DNA of 64,000 bases from CAVTWH01 sp963850915 (GCA_963850915.1 CAWKND010000004.1:248001-312000); one strand, 5' to 3'. Positions 16,662-25,747 are shown, numbered from the stretch's first letter. The notes: generated from the sequence alone by a model not told the origin. Made by a program: numbers and translations.

Positions 16662-17357
16662 CAGGGCCGGTACTCCAACCCAGGCAGCAGATCGGGGGCG
16701 GGTACGGGCACACCGACCGACTCAGTCAGCGGGAGGACGCCGGCCCAGACCGGCCAGGAGACGTCCTCGGCCGGGTCGTCGGGTGGGCCGTCGCTCACCT
16801 TCACCGAGCACTCGTCCAGCGGCAGCGCCAGGATCGCGGTCGCCGCGAGTTCCCTGCGGTGCGGCGGCCGCAGGCTGTCCCAGCGGCCGGGCAGCAGGTG
16901 CTCGGTGAGCAGCCGCAGCGCATCCAGCTTCGTCGTCGTCCGGCAGTACGGTGAACGAGCCGAAAGCCATGGCGCAGCGGTAGTTCATCGACGACTCGAA
17001 CGCACTGCGGGCCAGGACCAGCCCGTCCAGCAGGGTCACCGTGAGGCACGCGGGCGCGCCATCCGCCAGCGCCCGGACCAGCCGGCTGCCGGTGGAGCCG
17101 TGCACGAGTACCCGCCCGCCGTCCCGCGCGTACGCCATCGGGAGCACGAAGGGTCCAGGGATCGCGACGTGGGCGACCCGCCCGGCATCGAGGATCGCGT
17201 GTAGCGTGCCCCGATCCGTGACGGTCTTCTCGGCCAGCCGCCGGATCCGGGTGCGCTCCGTCGGTACCAGGGGATTGGTCGGATCGGTTGGATCGGTTGG
17301 TGTCAAAGGATCGCCGGTGCCCGAGGCGGCCGGCGGCCCGGTCAGAGCTGCGCCCAT
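16661..17357 (-). pseudogene. Pyridoxamine 5-phosphate oxidase family protein with an apparent +1 frameshift
   Basis: Split-barrel flavin-binding family. The first frame gives RIRRLAEKTVTDRGTLHAIL, HVAIPGPFVLPMAYARDGG and VHGSTGSRLVRAL up to FGSFTVLPDDD. Then homology continues one base over as KLDALRLLTEHLLPGRWDSL, RRELAATAILALPLDECSVK and ends LLPGLEYRP at 16661. The span of 697 nt is 232 codons plus one. Deleting one base in CTTCGT (16928-16933) restores 231 residues. The start overlaps the aminotransferase end by 16 nt and the restored stop overlaps the next ATG by one base, so the operon layout also supports the second frame. N-terminal TDPTDPTNP comes from a 9-bp repeat. Confidence 0.87.
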
Positions 17358-18772
17358 GCCTCGGTCAAGACGCTGCGCAGGATCTGCTCGATCTCGATGA
17401 ACTGGGTCTCGTCGCAGATCAGCGGCGGGGCCAGCTGGATCACCGGGTCGCCGCGGTCGTCGGCGCGGCAGTAGAGACCGGCGTCGAACAGCGCGCGGGA
17501 CAGGAAGCCACGCAGCAGCCGCTCCGACTCGTCGTCGTCGAACGTCTCCTTGGTCGCCTTGTCCTTCACCAGTTCCAGCCCGAAGAAGTACCCGTCGCCG
17601 CGTACGTCACCGACGATCGGCAGGTCGGTCAGGCGCTCGAGGTAGGAGCGGAACAGGCCGGTGTTGGCGCGGACATGCCCGGTCAGGTCCTCGCGGGCGA
17701 AGATGTCCAGGTTGGCCAGGGCCACGGCGGAGGCGACCGGGTGGCCGCCGAAGGTGATGCCGTGCGCGAAGATGTTGGTACCGTGCCGGAACGGCTCAGC
17801 CACCCGGTCGCTGATGAGCGCCGCGCCCAGGGGTACGTACCCGCTGGTCAGGCCCTTGGCGCAGGTGATGATGTCCGGCTGGTAGTTGTACCGCTGGGCA
17901 CCGAAGTACTCGCCGAGCCGGCCGAACGCGCAGATCACCTCGTCGGAGACGAGCAGCACGTCGTACCGGTCGCAGATCTCGCGTACCCGCTGGAAGTACC
18001 CGGGCGGCGCCGGGAAGCAGCCACCCGAGTTCTGTACCGGCTCCAGGAACACGCAGGCGACCGTCTCCGGCCCCTCGAACTCGATGGCCTCGGCGATCCG
18101 GTCCGCCGCCCAGACGCCGAACTCCTCGGGCGTGTCCCCGGAGCCGGCCGGCCGCCGGTAGTAGTTGGTGTTCGGTACCCGGAAGGTCGACGGCACCAGC
18201 GGCTCGAACTCGGCCTTGATCGAGGGCAGCCCGGTCAGTGACAGCGCCCCCATCGAGGTGCCGTGGTAGGCGATGTGCCGGGAGATCGCCTTGTGCTTCT
18301 GTGGCTTCCCAATCTGCTTGAAGTACGAGCGGGCCAGCTTCCAGGCAGTTTCGACCGCCTCGGAGCCGCCGGTGGTGAAGAAGACCTTGTTCAGGTCGCC
18401 GGGGGTGAGCGAGGTCAGCCGCTCGGCCAGCTCGACGGCCTTGGGGTGGGCGTACGACCAGAGCGGGAAGTAGGCGAGCTCGGCTGCCTGCTTGGCAGCG
18501 GCGTCAGCCAGCTCCTGCCGGCCGTGGCCGGCCTGGACCACGAAGAGTCCGGCGAGCCCGTCGAGGTAGCGCTTGCCGTTGCTGTCAAAGATGTACGGGC
18601 CGTCGCCGCGCACGATGACCGGGACGGGACTGTCGGCGTAACTGGACAACCGGGTGAAGTGCATCCACAGGTGTTCGCGGGCCGACTCGGACAGCGCGTT
18701 CGCGTCGGACAGGGCGGTCGGCTGGGACAGGGTGGTCGGCTGGGACAGCGCGTTTGGGTCGGACGTAGTCAT
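17342..18772 (-). CDS. Class III aminotransferase (putrescine/omega-amino acid:pyruvate type)
   Basis: 476 residues, PLP-dependent fold type I. HFTRLSSY opens the core; TTGGSEAVETAWKLAR near residue 125, YHGTSMGALSLTG, SDEVICAFGRLGE and the PLP lysine in TCAKGLTSGYVPLGAA (near residue 300) are all present. The closest described group is the SpuC-like putrescine or omega-amino acid:pyruvate aminotransferases. That would turn putrescine into 4-aminobutanal here, an inference from the neighbours. The first about 28 residues are repeats of SQPT(T/A)L and are not part of the fold. Its ATG overlaps the lrp stop by four bases (ATGA). Confidence 0.88.
   Translation of the reverse strand: MTTSDPNALSQPTTLSQPTALSDANALSESAREHLWMHFTRLSSYADSPVPVIVRGDGPYIFDSNGKRYLDGLAGLFVVQAGHGRQELADAAAKQAAELAYFPLWSYAHPKAVELAERLTSLTPGDLNKVFFTTGGSEAVETAWKLARSYFKQIGKPQKHKAISRHIAYHGTSMGALSLTGLPSIKAEFEPLVPSTFRVPNTNYYRRPAGSGDTPEEFGVWAADRIAEAIEFEGPETVACVFLEPVQNSGGCFPAPPGYFQRVREICDRYDVLLVSDEVICAFGRLGEYFGAQRYNYQPDIITCAKGLTSGYVPLGAALISDRVAEPFRHGTNIFAHGITFGGHPVASAVALANLDIFAREDLTGHVRANTGLFRSYLERLTDLPIVGDVRGDGYFFGLELVKDKATKETFDDDESERLLRGFLSRALFDAGLYCRADDRGDPVIQLAPPLICDETQFIEIEQILRSVLTEAWAQL
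18689..18760. repeat. 18-bp tandem repeat encoding the aminotransferase N-terminus
   Basis: Four 18-bp units start at 18689, 18707, 18725 and 18743, each beginning GGACAG. On the minus strand they encode LSQPT-type hexapeptides ahead of the aminotransferase core. Confidence 0.75.
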
Positions 18773-19236
18773 CGAGTCCCCCAGGCATATGTCTGCTTCG
18801 TCAGCTTAAGGTAGACGAAGGTTTCGGTTGCGGTCACTCCAGGGATCGCCCGGATCTGATCGTTGAGCAGCGCCAGTAGGTGCGCGTCGTCGGTACACAC
18901 CAGCTCCGCCAGCAGGTCGTACGCCCCGGCGCAGATGACCACGTAATCCACCTCGGGGATCTTGGCGAGCCGGTCGGCGACCGGTCGCATGTCGCCGGTC
19001 ACCTTCATCCCGATCATCACCTGGCGGGCGAAGCCGAGGGTCAACGGATCGGTGACCGCCACTATCTGCATGACGTCGTTGTCCAGCATCCGCTGCACCC
19101 GTTGCCGCACCGCGGCTTCGGAGAGTCCAACGGCCTTGGCGAGGGCCGCGTAGGACATCCGTCCGTCGCGCTGTAGCTGCTCGATGATGCGTTTGTTGAC
19201 GTCGTCGAGGAGCGTGGAGTCGGTCACGCCTGGCAT
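18769..19236 (-). CDS. Lrp/AsnC family transcriptional regulator
   Basis: 155 residues. The helix-turn-helix is at about residues 10-60 (LLDDVNKRIIEQLQRDGRMSYAALAKAVGLSEAAVRQRVQRML) and the RAM ligand-binding domain follows (GFARQVMIGMKVTGD, VDYVVICAGAYDLLAELVC, IPGVTATETFVYLKLTKQ). It is the first gene of the amine-catabolic operon and is divergent from the ureohydrolase, so it most likely controls both in response to an amine or amino acid. ATG 19236 or GTG 19227 could be the start; the frame continues upstream without homology. An inverted repeat GGCAAC-n7-GTTGCC lies 24 bp before ATG. Confidence 0.9.
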   Translation of the reverse strand: MPGVTDSTLLDDVNKRIIEQLQRDGRMSYAALAKAVGLSEAAVRQRVQRMLDNDVMQIVAVTDPLTLGFARQVMIGMKVTGDMRPVADRLAKIPEVDYVVICAGAYDLLAELVCTDDAHLLALLNDQIRAIPGVTATETFVYLKLTKQTYAWGTR

Positions 19237-19259
19237 TCTCACCGGGATTGTGCCGATGT

Positions 19260-19278
19260 GGCAACTGATTCCGTTGCC
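19260..19278. promoter_or_regulatory. Inverted repeat, candidate Lrp operator
   Basis: GGCAAC and GTTGCC flank a 7-bp AT-richer spacer, 24 bp before the lrp ATG. A second short palindrome, ACGGAATCCGT, lies nearby at 19295-19305 and shares GGAAT with the spacer complement. Position suggests autoregulation and control of the divergent promoters. Confidence 0.45.
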
Positions 19279-19460
19279 GGAAAAGTTGGAGCTCACGGAA
19301 TCCGTACCGCAACTCGCCGGTCCCGGCCCTCCTCTCCGGTCGTTGTGGCCATGCCTCCCTTTATCGCAGGTACTGCGCCTCCTGGCAAGGGTTTCCGTCG
19401 TCCAGACCATCATTGAGCACTAAATCAGTTCCAGGCTGTCGCTCCGACGACGGATTCGCC

Positions 19461-19466
19461 TAGAGT
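19461..19466 (+). promoter_or_regulatory. -10 box TAGAGT for leaderless ureohydrolase transcript
   Basis: TAGAGT ends 6 nt before GTG 19473. The intervening CGAGGG is too close to act as a ribosome site. Confidence 0.55.
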
Positions 19467-19472
19467 CGAGGG

Positions 19473-20480
19473 GTGACCACAGCACGGTACGGCGCGATGT
19501 TCGGTCCAGATCTGACCTTCCTCGGCGTCGACCCGTGCAACCTGGCCGACCCGGCGAGCTTCGCCGACGCCGACGTCGTGATCGTCGGCGCGCCATTCGA
19601 CGGGGGTACCTCGCACCGGCCCGGTACCCGGTTCGGGCCCAGCGCCATCCGGCAGGCCTGCTACCTGGCCCAGGACGGCTCCCGGCCGAGCCTGGCGCTA
19701 CGCGTGGACGGGCTGCGTGACCTGCGCGTCTACGACGCCGGGGATGTGCAGATGTACTCCGGCGACATCGTCGGCTCGGTCAGCGCGCTGGAGGACGCGG
19801 TGTACGCCGTCGCCCGTACCGGCGCGGTTCCCGTCATTCTCGGCGGCGACCACACGATCGCCTGGCCGGACGCGACCGGCGTCGCCCGGCACCTGGGCTT
19901 CGGCAAGGTCTCCATGGTCCACTTCGACGCGCACGCCGATACCGGGGATGTGGAGTTCGGCTCGCTGTACGGCCACGGTCAGCCGATGCGCCGGTTGATC
20001 GAGTCCGGGGCGCTGCGCGGCGACCGGTTCCTCCAGGTCGGGCTGCGCGGCTACTGGCCCGGCCCGGAGACGCTGGACTGGATGGCGCAGCAGCGGATGC
20101 GCTCCTACGAGATGACCGAGATCGGCGCGCGCGGGCTCGACGAGTGCCTGTCGGAGGCGTTCGCCATCGCCACCGACGAGTGCGACGGGGTGTTCCTCTC
20201 GGTCGACGTCGACGTGGTCGACCCGGGGATGGCGCCGGGCACCGGTACCCCGGAGCCGGGCGGGCTGACCGGGCGGCAACTGCTGGACGCGGTCCGCCGC
20301 TGCTGCTACGAACTGCCGATCGTGGGTGTGGACGTGGTCGAGGTGTCCCCGCCGTACGACCATGCGGAGATCACCGCGTACCTGGCCAACCGGGTGGTCC
20401 TGGAAGCCTTGTCCGCCATGGCGAGACGCCGCCGCGGTGACCCGTGGGACCCGCGCCAGCCACTCCTCGACGGCCGCTGA
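19473..20480 (+). CDS. speB: Ureohydrolase: agmatinase or guanidinobutyrase
   Basis: 335 residues, Mn-dependent ureohydrolase fold. Metal motifs GGDHTIAWP (near residue 127), HFDAHADTGD (near 150) and SVDVDVVDPGMAPGTGTPEPGG (near 245) are complete. It hydrolyses a guanidino compound to urea and an amine: agmatine to putrescine, or 4-guanidinobutyrate to GABA. The two activities cannot be told apart by motif alone. Both products fit the neighbouring amine and GABA genes. It is divergent from the Lrp regulator and probably regulated by it. Confidence 0.88.
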   Translation: MTTARYGAMFGPDLTFLGVDPCNLADPASFADADVVIVGAPFDGGTSHRPGTRFGPSAIRQACYLAQDGSRPSLALRVDGLRDLRVYDAGDVQMYSGDIVGSVSALEDAVYAVARTGAVPVILGGDHTIAWPDATGVARHLGFGKVSMVHFDAHADTGDVEFGSLYGHGQPMRRLIESGALRGDRFLQVGLRGYWPGPETLDWMAQQRMRSYEMTEIGARGLDECLSEAFAIATDECDGVFLSVDVDVVDPGMAPGTGTPEPGGLTGRQLLDAVRRCCYELPIVGVDVVEVSPPYDHAEITAYLANRVVLEALSAMARRRRGDPWDPRQPLLDGR

Positions 20481-20608
20481 CCGAATTTGTTGCCCCGGGC
20501 TAAGCACAGCCGGATAGACGACACTCGCTCGACGTACGCGATCCTCGACCGCTAGACCGGACACGCAGCCCGAGACCTTCTCGGCGCTCCGGCCCCGGGG
20601 GTACCGTC

Positions 20609-23600
20609 GTGCGGCTCCGCGAACTTCTGCTCTCCGCTGCGCTGCTCGCGGGTGGCCTGCTCCTGCTGACTCCCGGCTCGGCACAGGCCGCCGACGCCGG
20701 TGGCGGGCTGAGCCTCGCGCTGGCCGGTACCCCGGGCGCCCCTTCCGTTGTGCTCACCAACACCGGCACGCAACCCTGCCAGGTGGTTGCCGCGCCGTTC
20801 GGCGGCGATCGTCGTGGACAGCGTGTCGCAGAGCGGCAAAGCCGTTGCCCCGCAGGCCTTCCAGCCCTCGTTCAGCGAGGACCTGGCGACCTCGCTCAGG
20901 GCCGCGCTGCACACCCTGGCGCCCGGTGCGTCGGTCTCGGTCCCGTTGGTGGTCACCACGGGGAACGACGGCGACACGGTGCTGGATTCGGTCTCCTACG
21001 CGCCCTTCGCGACCATCGGCGCCCGGTACCCCATCGATCGGTCCAAGGCTCTCCAGTTCGCTGTGCACTACGCGGCACCGGCCCTGGCGGTCAGCGGCGC
21101 GCCGCTGTGTGTGGCCGCGGCCGGCTCGGGCACGCTGGGCGCGACCACCGCGGCGGCCGGGCGCCGGACGGTGTGGATCATCGCGGCGGTCGGGTTGCTG
21201 CTGCTCGTCATGGCGGTGATCGTCGTGCTGCTTCTGCTGCGCGGCCGGCGCCGGCGCCGCGCGACCGTGGCAGCCGCCGCGCTGCTCTGCCTCGTCCTCA
21301 GCGGTCTCGCCGTGCTGGGCAGCCGGCCGACACCGGCTCGGGCCGACATCGGCGCCGCCGAGTCCGTAGCCGGGGCGGTAGCCGACTGCGTCAAGACGTT
21401 TCAACTGCCCGGTGGTGATCCGGCCGGCATCCTCGGCCAGCTGAGTGGCAGCGACGTCAACGTGACGGTGTACCAGTCGGTTCAGAGCTACGACTGGGAG
21501 TCGCGCGCCGACACCAGCCACATGCTCATCCACTGGCGCCCGGACGACCACGGTGCCCGGTACGACGACGGGGTACCCCAGGTGCCGTGCGACAACCTGT
21601 ACCACGAGCTGTGGCACGCGGTGGAGGACAAGACGGCAAAGGGCGCCGACCCGCACGAGTGCATCCTGGCCGACGGTACGCACACCGGCATCGCCATCAA
21701 GGAGGTCAGCGCCACCCGGGCGGAGAACAAGCTGCGCGCCATCGAGCCGGGGCACGGGGTACGCACCCTGTACGGCGACCACAAGCTGCCCACTGGCGAA
21801 TGCCGGCCCTCCCGCCCGGGTGACCCGGTCTGCCTCGACGAGGTGGGCTGCGTCAGCCGCAACGACGGCGCGCGCAGTACCACCGACCCGCACGTGCGTA
21901 CCCTCGACGACCGGCACTTCGACTTCCAGGGCGCCGGCGAGTTCGTGGCGGTACGCGACACCGCGGCGCCCGACCCGACCACGGCACTGCAGATCCAGGT
22001 ACGCCAACAACCCTGGCCCGGCAGCCGGCTGGTCGCGGTGAACACCGCCGTGGTGGCGAACGTGAACGGCGACCGGATCCAGCTCGGGCTAGCCGGCGGT
22101 GGCCTGGTGTTGTTGATCGACGGCGCTGTCCACGATCTGTCCACAGTGGACCTGCCGAAGGGCGGCCACCTGGCTGTCGCCTCGGCCAACGCTGTCGCCA
22201 CCGCGACGATCACCTGGCCCGACGGCTCGTACGCCGTCGTGAACCCTTACGGGACAACCACTCTGACTCTCCAGGTGGTGCTCGCGAAGAGCTACGCGGG
22301 GCACGTCACCGGCCTGTTCGGCAACGACGACGGCAACCCGGGCAACGACTTCCCGGCCGCCGACGTCACGTACGACGCGCTCTACCCGGCGTACGCCGAC
22401 AGCCTGCGGATCACCGACGCGACCTCACTCTTCCAGTACGACAAGGGGAAGAGTACGGCGAGCTACACCGACCGCACCTTCCCGGACCGGCCACCGGCCA
22501 TCCCACCGGCGAACGAGGACTGGGCGCGGCAGCAGTGCCAGGCGTACGGCGTGACGGACGCGCAGGCGCTGGCCGACTGCGTACTCGACCTGTCCCGCAC
22601 GGGCAGCGCCGACCTGCTCACCGCCGACGCGGACGCGGAGATCAGTGACCGCGGCTTCGTACCCGGCGGCTCGCCCGCGTTCCTGTCCATCACCGCGCCG
22701 GGCGGAGTGTCCACTGTGGACTTCCCCGGTACCGCCGGCCAGCACCTCTACGTCGACGTACCGGCGACCACGCTGCCCGACTCCTGCGACACGCTGCGCC
22801 TGCGCAACCCGGACGGCAGCACGCTCGCGAGTGGCTGCCTGATCAACGGCCGGGGCGGCATCGACACGGTCACCCTGCCGGTAAGTGGTACCTACACGAT
22901 CGTTGTCGACCCGCCCGGCAACGCGACCGGCGACATCACCCTCCAGCTGTACTTCGCCAGCGACACGGCGGGCGCGCTGAGCGTCGACGGCGATCCGGTG
23001 ACGCTCAGCGTGAACACCCCGGGGGGTACCGCCGAGGCGTCGTTCACCGGCACGGCCGGGCAGATCGTCTTCGGTACCGTCACCGCCGGCACCATCCCCG
23101 ACCAGTGCGGCCCGCTGGAGCTGCTGGACGCCAGTGGTGCCACGCTGGGCAGCGCGTGCGTACTGCACGGTGTCGGCTTCATCGACCGGGTGGTACTCCC
23201 GGCGACGGGTACGTACAAACTGAGGCTCGATCCGGGCGGGACCGGTACCGGCTCGGTGACCGTGGCACTCACCAGCGCCACCGACCAGAGCGGCAGCATC
23301 GCGGTCGGCGGTCCGCCGGTGACCATGCGGATCGGCCAGCCCGGTGCCGTCGCGAAGTTCAGCTTCACCGCCAAGGCCGGCGACATCGTCTACCTGGACG
23401 CCAGCGCGGCTACCATCCCCGACGCGTGCGGCGTGCTGTCCGTGCTGGACTCCACGGGCGGTACGGTCGGCACCGGCTGCGTACTGAGCCACGTCGGCAG
23501 CGTCGACCGTACGGTACTGAAAGTGGCTGGTACGTACAGCATCGAGCTGGATCTGTCGGGTGCCGGTACCGGCGCCGTCACGGTCGCACTGCACGCGGTC

Positions 23601-23915
23601 ACCGACGACACCGGGACGATCGACGTCGGTGGCGCTCCCGTCACGGCACACGTCAGCACGGCTGGCGGCATCGCCGACTACCACTTCACCGGTACCGCCG
23701 GGCAGCACGTGACCGTGGACGCCAGCGACTCCACCCTGCCGGACGCCTGCGGCCTCATCCTGGTCCGCGATGGCAGCGGCGCGACGCTCAACACGGGCTG
23801 CGTCCTCGACAAGACCGGCTCGTTCACCGTCACGCTGCCGGCCGCCGGTACCTACGACGTCGTCGTCGACCCGAACGGCGCGGCGACCGGCCAGCTCACC
23901 CTGCGCGTGCACTGA
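20609..23915 (+). pseudogene. Large secreted protein with metallopeptidase motif, VWD domain and four C-terminal beta repeats; apparent +1 frameshift near the N-terminus
   Basis: The first frame (GTG 20609) gives a clear signal peptide (LLLSAALLAGGLLLLTPGSAQA) and TNTGTQPCQVVAAPFG. From about 20803 the next frame continues with AIVVDSVSQSGKA to the stop at 23915; 3307 nt is 1102 codons plus one base. Order: ectodomain; a helix VWIIAAVGLLLLVMAVIVVL followed by RGRRRRR; a second hydrophobic segment; HELWH (21603-21617) with a possible third ligand Glu at 21702 and ENKLRAIEPG, similar to M91/NleD-type peptidases; a VWD domain (RTLDDRHFDFQGAGEF to GLFGNDDGNPGNDF); then four about 103-residue beta repeats, each with a Cys pair. 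With one base removed it is 1101 residues. Function unknown; cell-surface or secreted. Confidence 0.8.
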
Positions 23916-23956
23916 TCCGCTGCCCGAACGGGGCGGTACCGGTCCGACGCTGCGAG

Positions 23957-23962
23957 TATGGT
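23957..23962 (+). promoter_or_regulatory. -10 box TATGGT for leaderless 23970 gene
   Basis: TATGGT ends 7 nt before GTG 23970. The ATG inside the box (23958) is in frame but would lie at the promoter itself, so GTG 23970 is the better start. Confidence 0.55.
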
Positions 23963-23969
23963 GCCGGGC

Positions 23970-24407
23970 GTGTACCGACGACCGGTCCCGCCCCTCGGCT
24001 CGTCTCCGGATGAGTTCACCGGCGAGCCGGCCCGCCGCTCCCGATCCCCGCGTACGACCATTGTGGGGCTGATCATCCTGGCCGCGGTGGCTGCGCTCTG
24101 CAGCGGCTGGTCGGTGCACAGCAGCGAAACGTCCCGTGCCCAGGTGCGTTCGAGGGAGGTGATCCTGGCCTGCCAGAGCGAGATCGTGCAACGGCTGGGG
24201 TGGCCGTTCCCCCCGCGGTTCTCCCACGAGACCACCACGAAGGACGCCGACGGGTTCGAGGTCCGCGGCATCTTGGCCGGCCTGGACCCGGCGGGCCTGC
24301 AGGTCGTTGACCCGTTCAGTTGCCTGGTGACCGGGGCGGACGACAACTGGACCGTGGCGGGCGTGCTGGGTCTGCCGCAGACACCGGAGCAGCAGGGCAC
24401 CGGGTGA
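23970..24407 (+). CDS. Small single-helix membrane protein, unknown function
   Basis: 145 residues. A Pro/Arg-rich N-terminus is followed by one membrane helix (TTIVGLIILAAVAALCSGWSV, about residues 30-50) and an about 90-residue domain with two cysteines (ILACQSEIVQRLGWPFPPRF; DPFSCLVTGADDNWTVAGVLGLP). The type II orientation places the domain outside. No family recognised. It starts 54 bp after the VWD gene but has its own promoter box. Confidence 0.75.
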   Translation: MYRRPVPPLGSSPDEFTGEPARRSRSPRTTIVGLIILAAVAALCSGWSVHSSETSRAQVRSREVILACQSEIVQRLGWPFPPRFSHETTTKDADGFEVRGILAGLDPAGLQVVDPFSCLVTGADDNWTVAGVLGLPQTPEQQGTG

Positions 24408-24408
24408 C

Positions 24409-24466
24409 TCAGGTGGTGGCCCGCTCAGGGGTGGCCCGTCAGGTGGTGGCCCGTTCAGGTGGTCGC
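24409..24466. repeat. Short tandem repeat between convergent genes
   Basis: Three to four copies of a 15-16 bp unit containing TCAGGTGGTGGCCCG fill the gap between the 23970 gene and gabT and run into the last codons of gabT. Confidence 0.7.
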
Positions 24467-25747
24467 GAAGGCGTGCTCCAGGATGTCGGCGCCGCGCAGC
24501 AGTAGCTCCTCCGGGATGACCAGTGGCGGCAGGAAGCGCAGTACGTTGCCGTACGTGCCACAGGTCAGGGTGAGCAGCCCGGCGTCGTGACACGCCTTCG
24601 AGACCGCGGCCGTTCGGGCCGCGTCGGGCTCAACCCCACCCGGGTGTACCAGCTCCACCGCCAGCATCGCCCCGCGTCCCCGCACTTCACCAATCACCGA
24701 GTGGCCCCCAACGGAGTACTTGGCCGCCAACGCTTCCAGGCGTGGCCGCAGTAGCGCCTCGATCCGCTGCGCGGCACCGACCAGGTTCTCCGCGCGCATC
24801 GTCTCGATGGCCGCGAGCGCTGCGGCACAGGCGACCGGGTTGCCGCCGTAGGTACCGCCGAGCCCGCCCACGTGTACCGCGTCCATCATCTCGGCGCGCC
24901 CCGTGACACCGGCGAGGGGCAGTCCACCGGCGATGCCCTTGGCCGTGGTGACCAGGTCGGGGATGACGCCCTCATGCTCGCTGGCGAACCAGGCGCCGGT
25001 ACGGCAGAAGCCGGTCTGGATCTCGTCGGCGACGAACACCGCCCCGTTGGCCCGCGACCACTCCGCCAACGCGGGCAGGAAGCCGGCAGCCGGGACGATG
25101 AAGCCGCCCTCGCCCTGGATCGGCTCGATCAGTACGGCCGCCACGTTCGAGGCGCCGACCTGCTTCTCCATCACGTCGATGGCGCGGGCGGCGCTCTCCG
25201 CACCGGACAGGCCGCCGTCCCGGAGCGGGTACGACAGCGGTACCCGGTAGACCTCCGGCGCGAACGGCCCGAAGCCCTGCTTGTACGGCATGTTCTTGGC
25301 AGTGAGCGCCATCGTCAGGTTGGTACGCCCGTGGTAGGCGTGGTCGAAGACGACGACGGCGCTGCGTCCGGTGGCGTGCCGGGCAATCTTGACCGCGTTT
25401 TCGACGGCTTCGGCACCCGTGTTGAACAGTGCCGAGCGCTTCTCGTGGTCGCCCGGGGTCAGCTCGCCCAGCCGCTCGCAGACCGCCACGTACCCCTCGT
25501 ACGGCGCGACCATGAAACAGGTGTGGGTGAACTTCGCGACCTGCTCCTGGACGGCGGCCACCACACGCGGGTCCGAGTTACCGACACTCGTGACGGCGAT
25601 ACCGGCGGCGAAGTCGATCCACTCCTTGCCGTCCACGTCCCGGATCGTGCCGCCGCTCGCACTGTCCACATAGGACGCGATGGTGGAGCCGACACCGCGG
25701 GCCACCGCGGCGCTACGCCGGGCGTGCAGGTCGGCAGAGCGCGACAT
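24455..25747 (-). CDS. gabT: 4-aminobutyrate aminotransferase
   Basis: 430 residues, class III PLP aminotransferase converting GABA and 2-oxoglutarate to succinic semialdehyde and glutamate. Motifs: FNTGAEAVENAVKIAR near residue 108, DHAYHGRTNLTMALT, EPIQGEGGFIVP, ADEIQTGFCRTG and the PLP lysine in TTAKGIAGGLPLAGV near residue 270. It lies directly downstream of the aldehyde dehydrogenase; the stop and this ATG overlap as TGATG, with GGGGAGG just upstream. A GTG one codon earlier is also possible. Confidence 0.92.
   Translation of the reverse strand: MSRSADLHARRSAAVARGVGSTIASYVDSASGGTIRDVDGKEWIDFAAGIAVTSVGNSDPRVVAAVQEQVAKFTHTCFMVAPYEGYVAVCERLGELTPGDHEKRSALFNTGAEAVENAVKIARHATGRSAVVVFDHAYHGRTNLTMALTAKNMPYKQGFGPFAPEVYRVPLSYPLRDGGLSGAESAARAIDVMEKQVGASNVAAVLIEPIQGEGGFIVPAAGFLPALAEWSRANGAVFVADEIQTGFCRTGAWFASEHEGVIPDLVTTAKGIAGGLPLAGVTGRAEMMDAVHVGGLGGTYGGNPVACAAALAAIETMRAENLVGAAQRIEALLRPRLEALAAKYSVGGHSVIGEVRGRGAMLAVELVHPGGVEPDAARTAAVSKACHDAGLLTLTCGTYGNVLRFLPPLVIPEELLLRGADILEHAFATT

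Noticed and set aside
22425..24593. A 722-codon frame on the minus strand
   Set aside because: Antisense shadow of the repetitive C-terminal part of the VWD protein and the 23970 gene.
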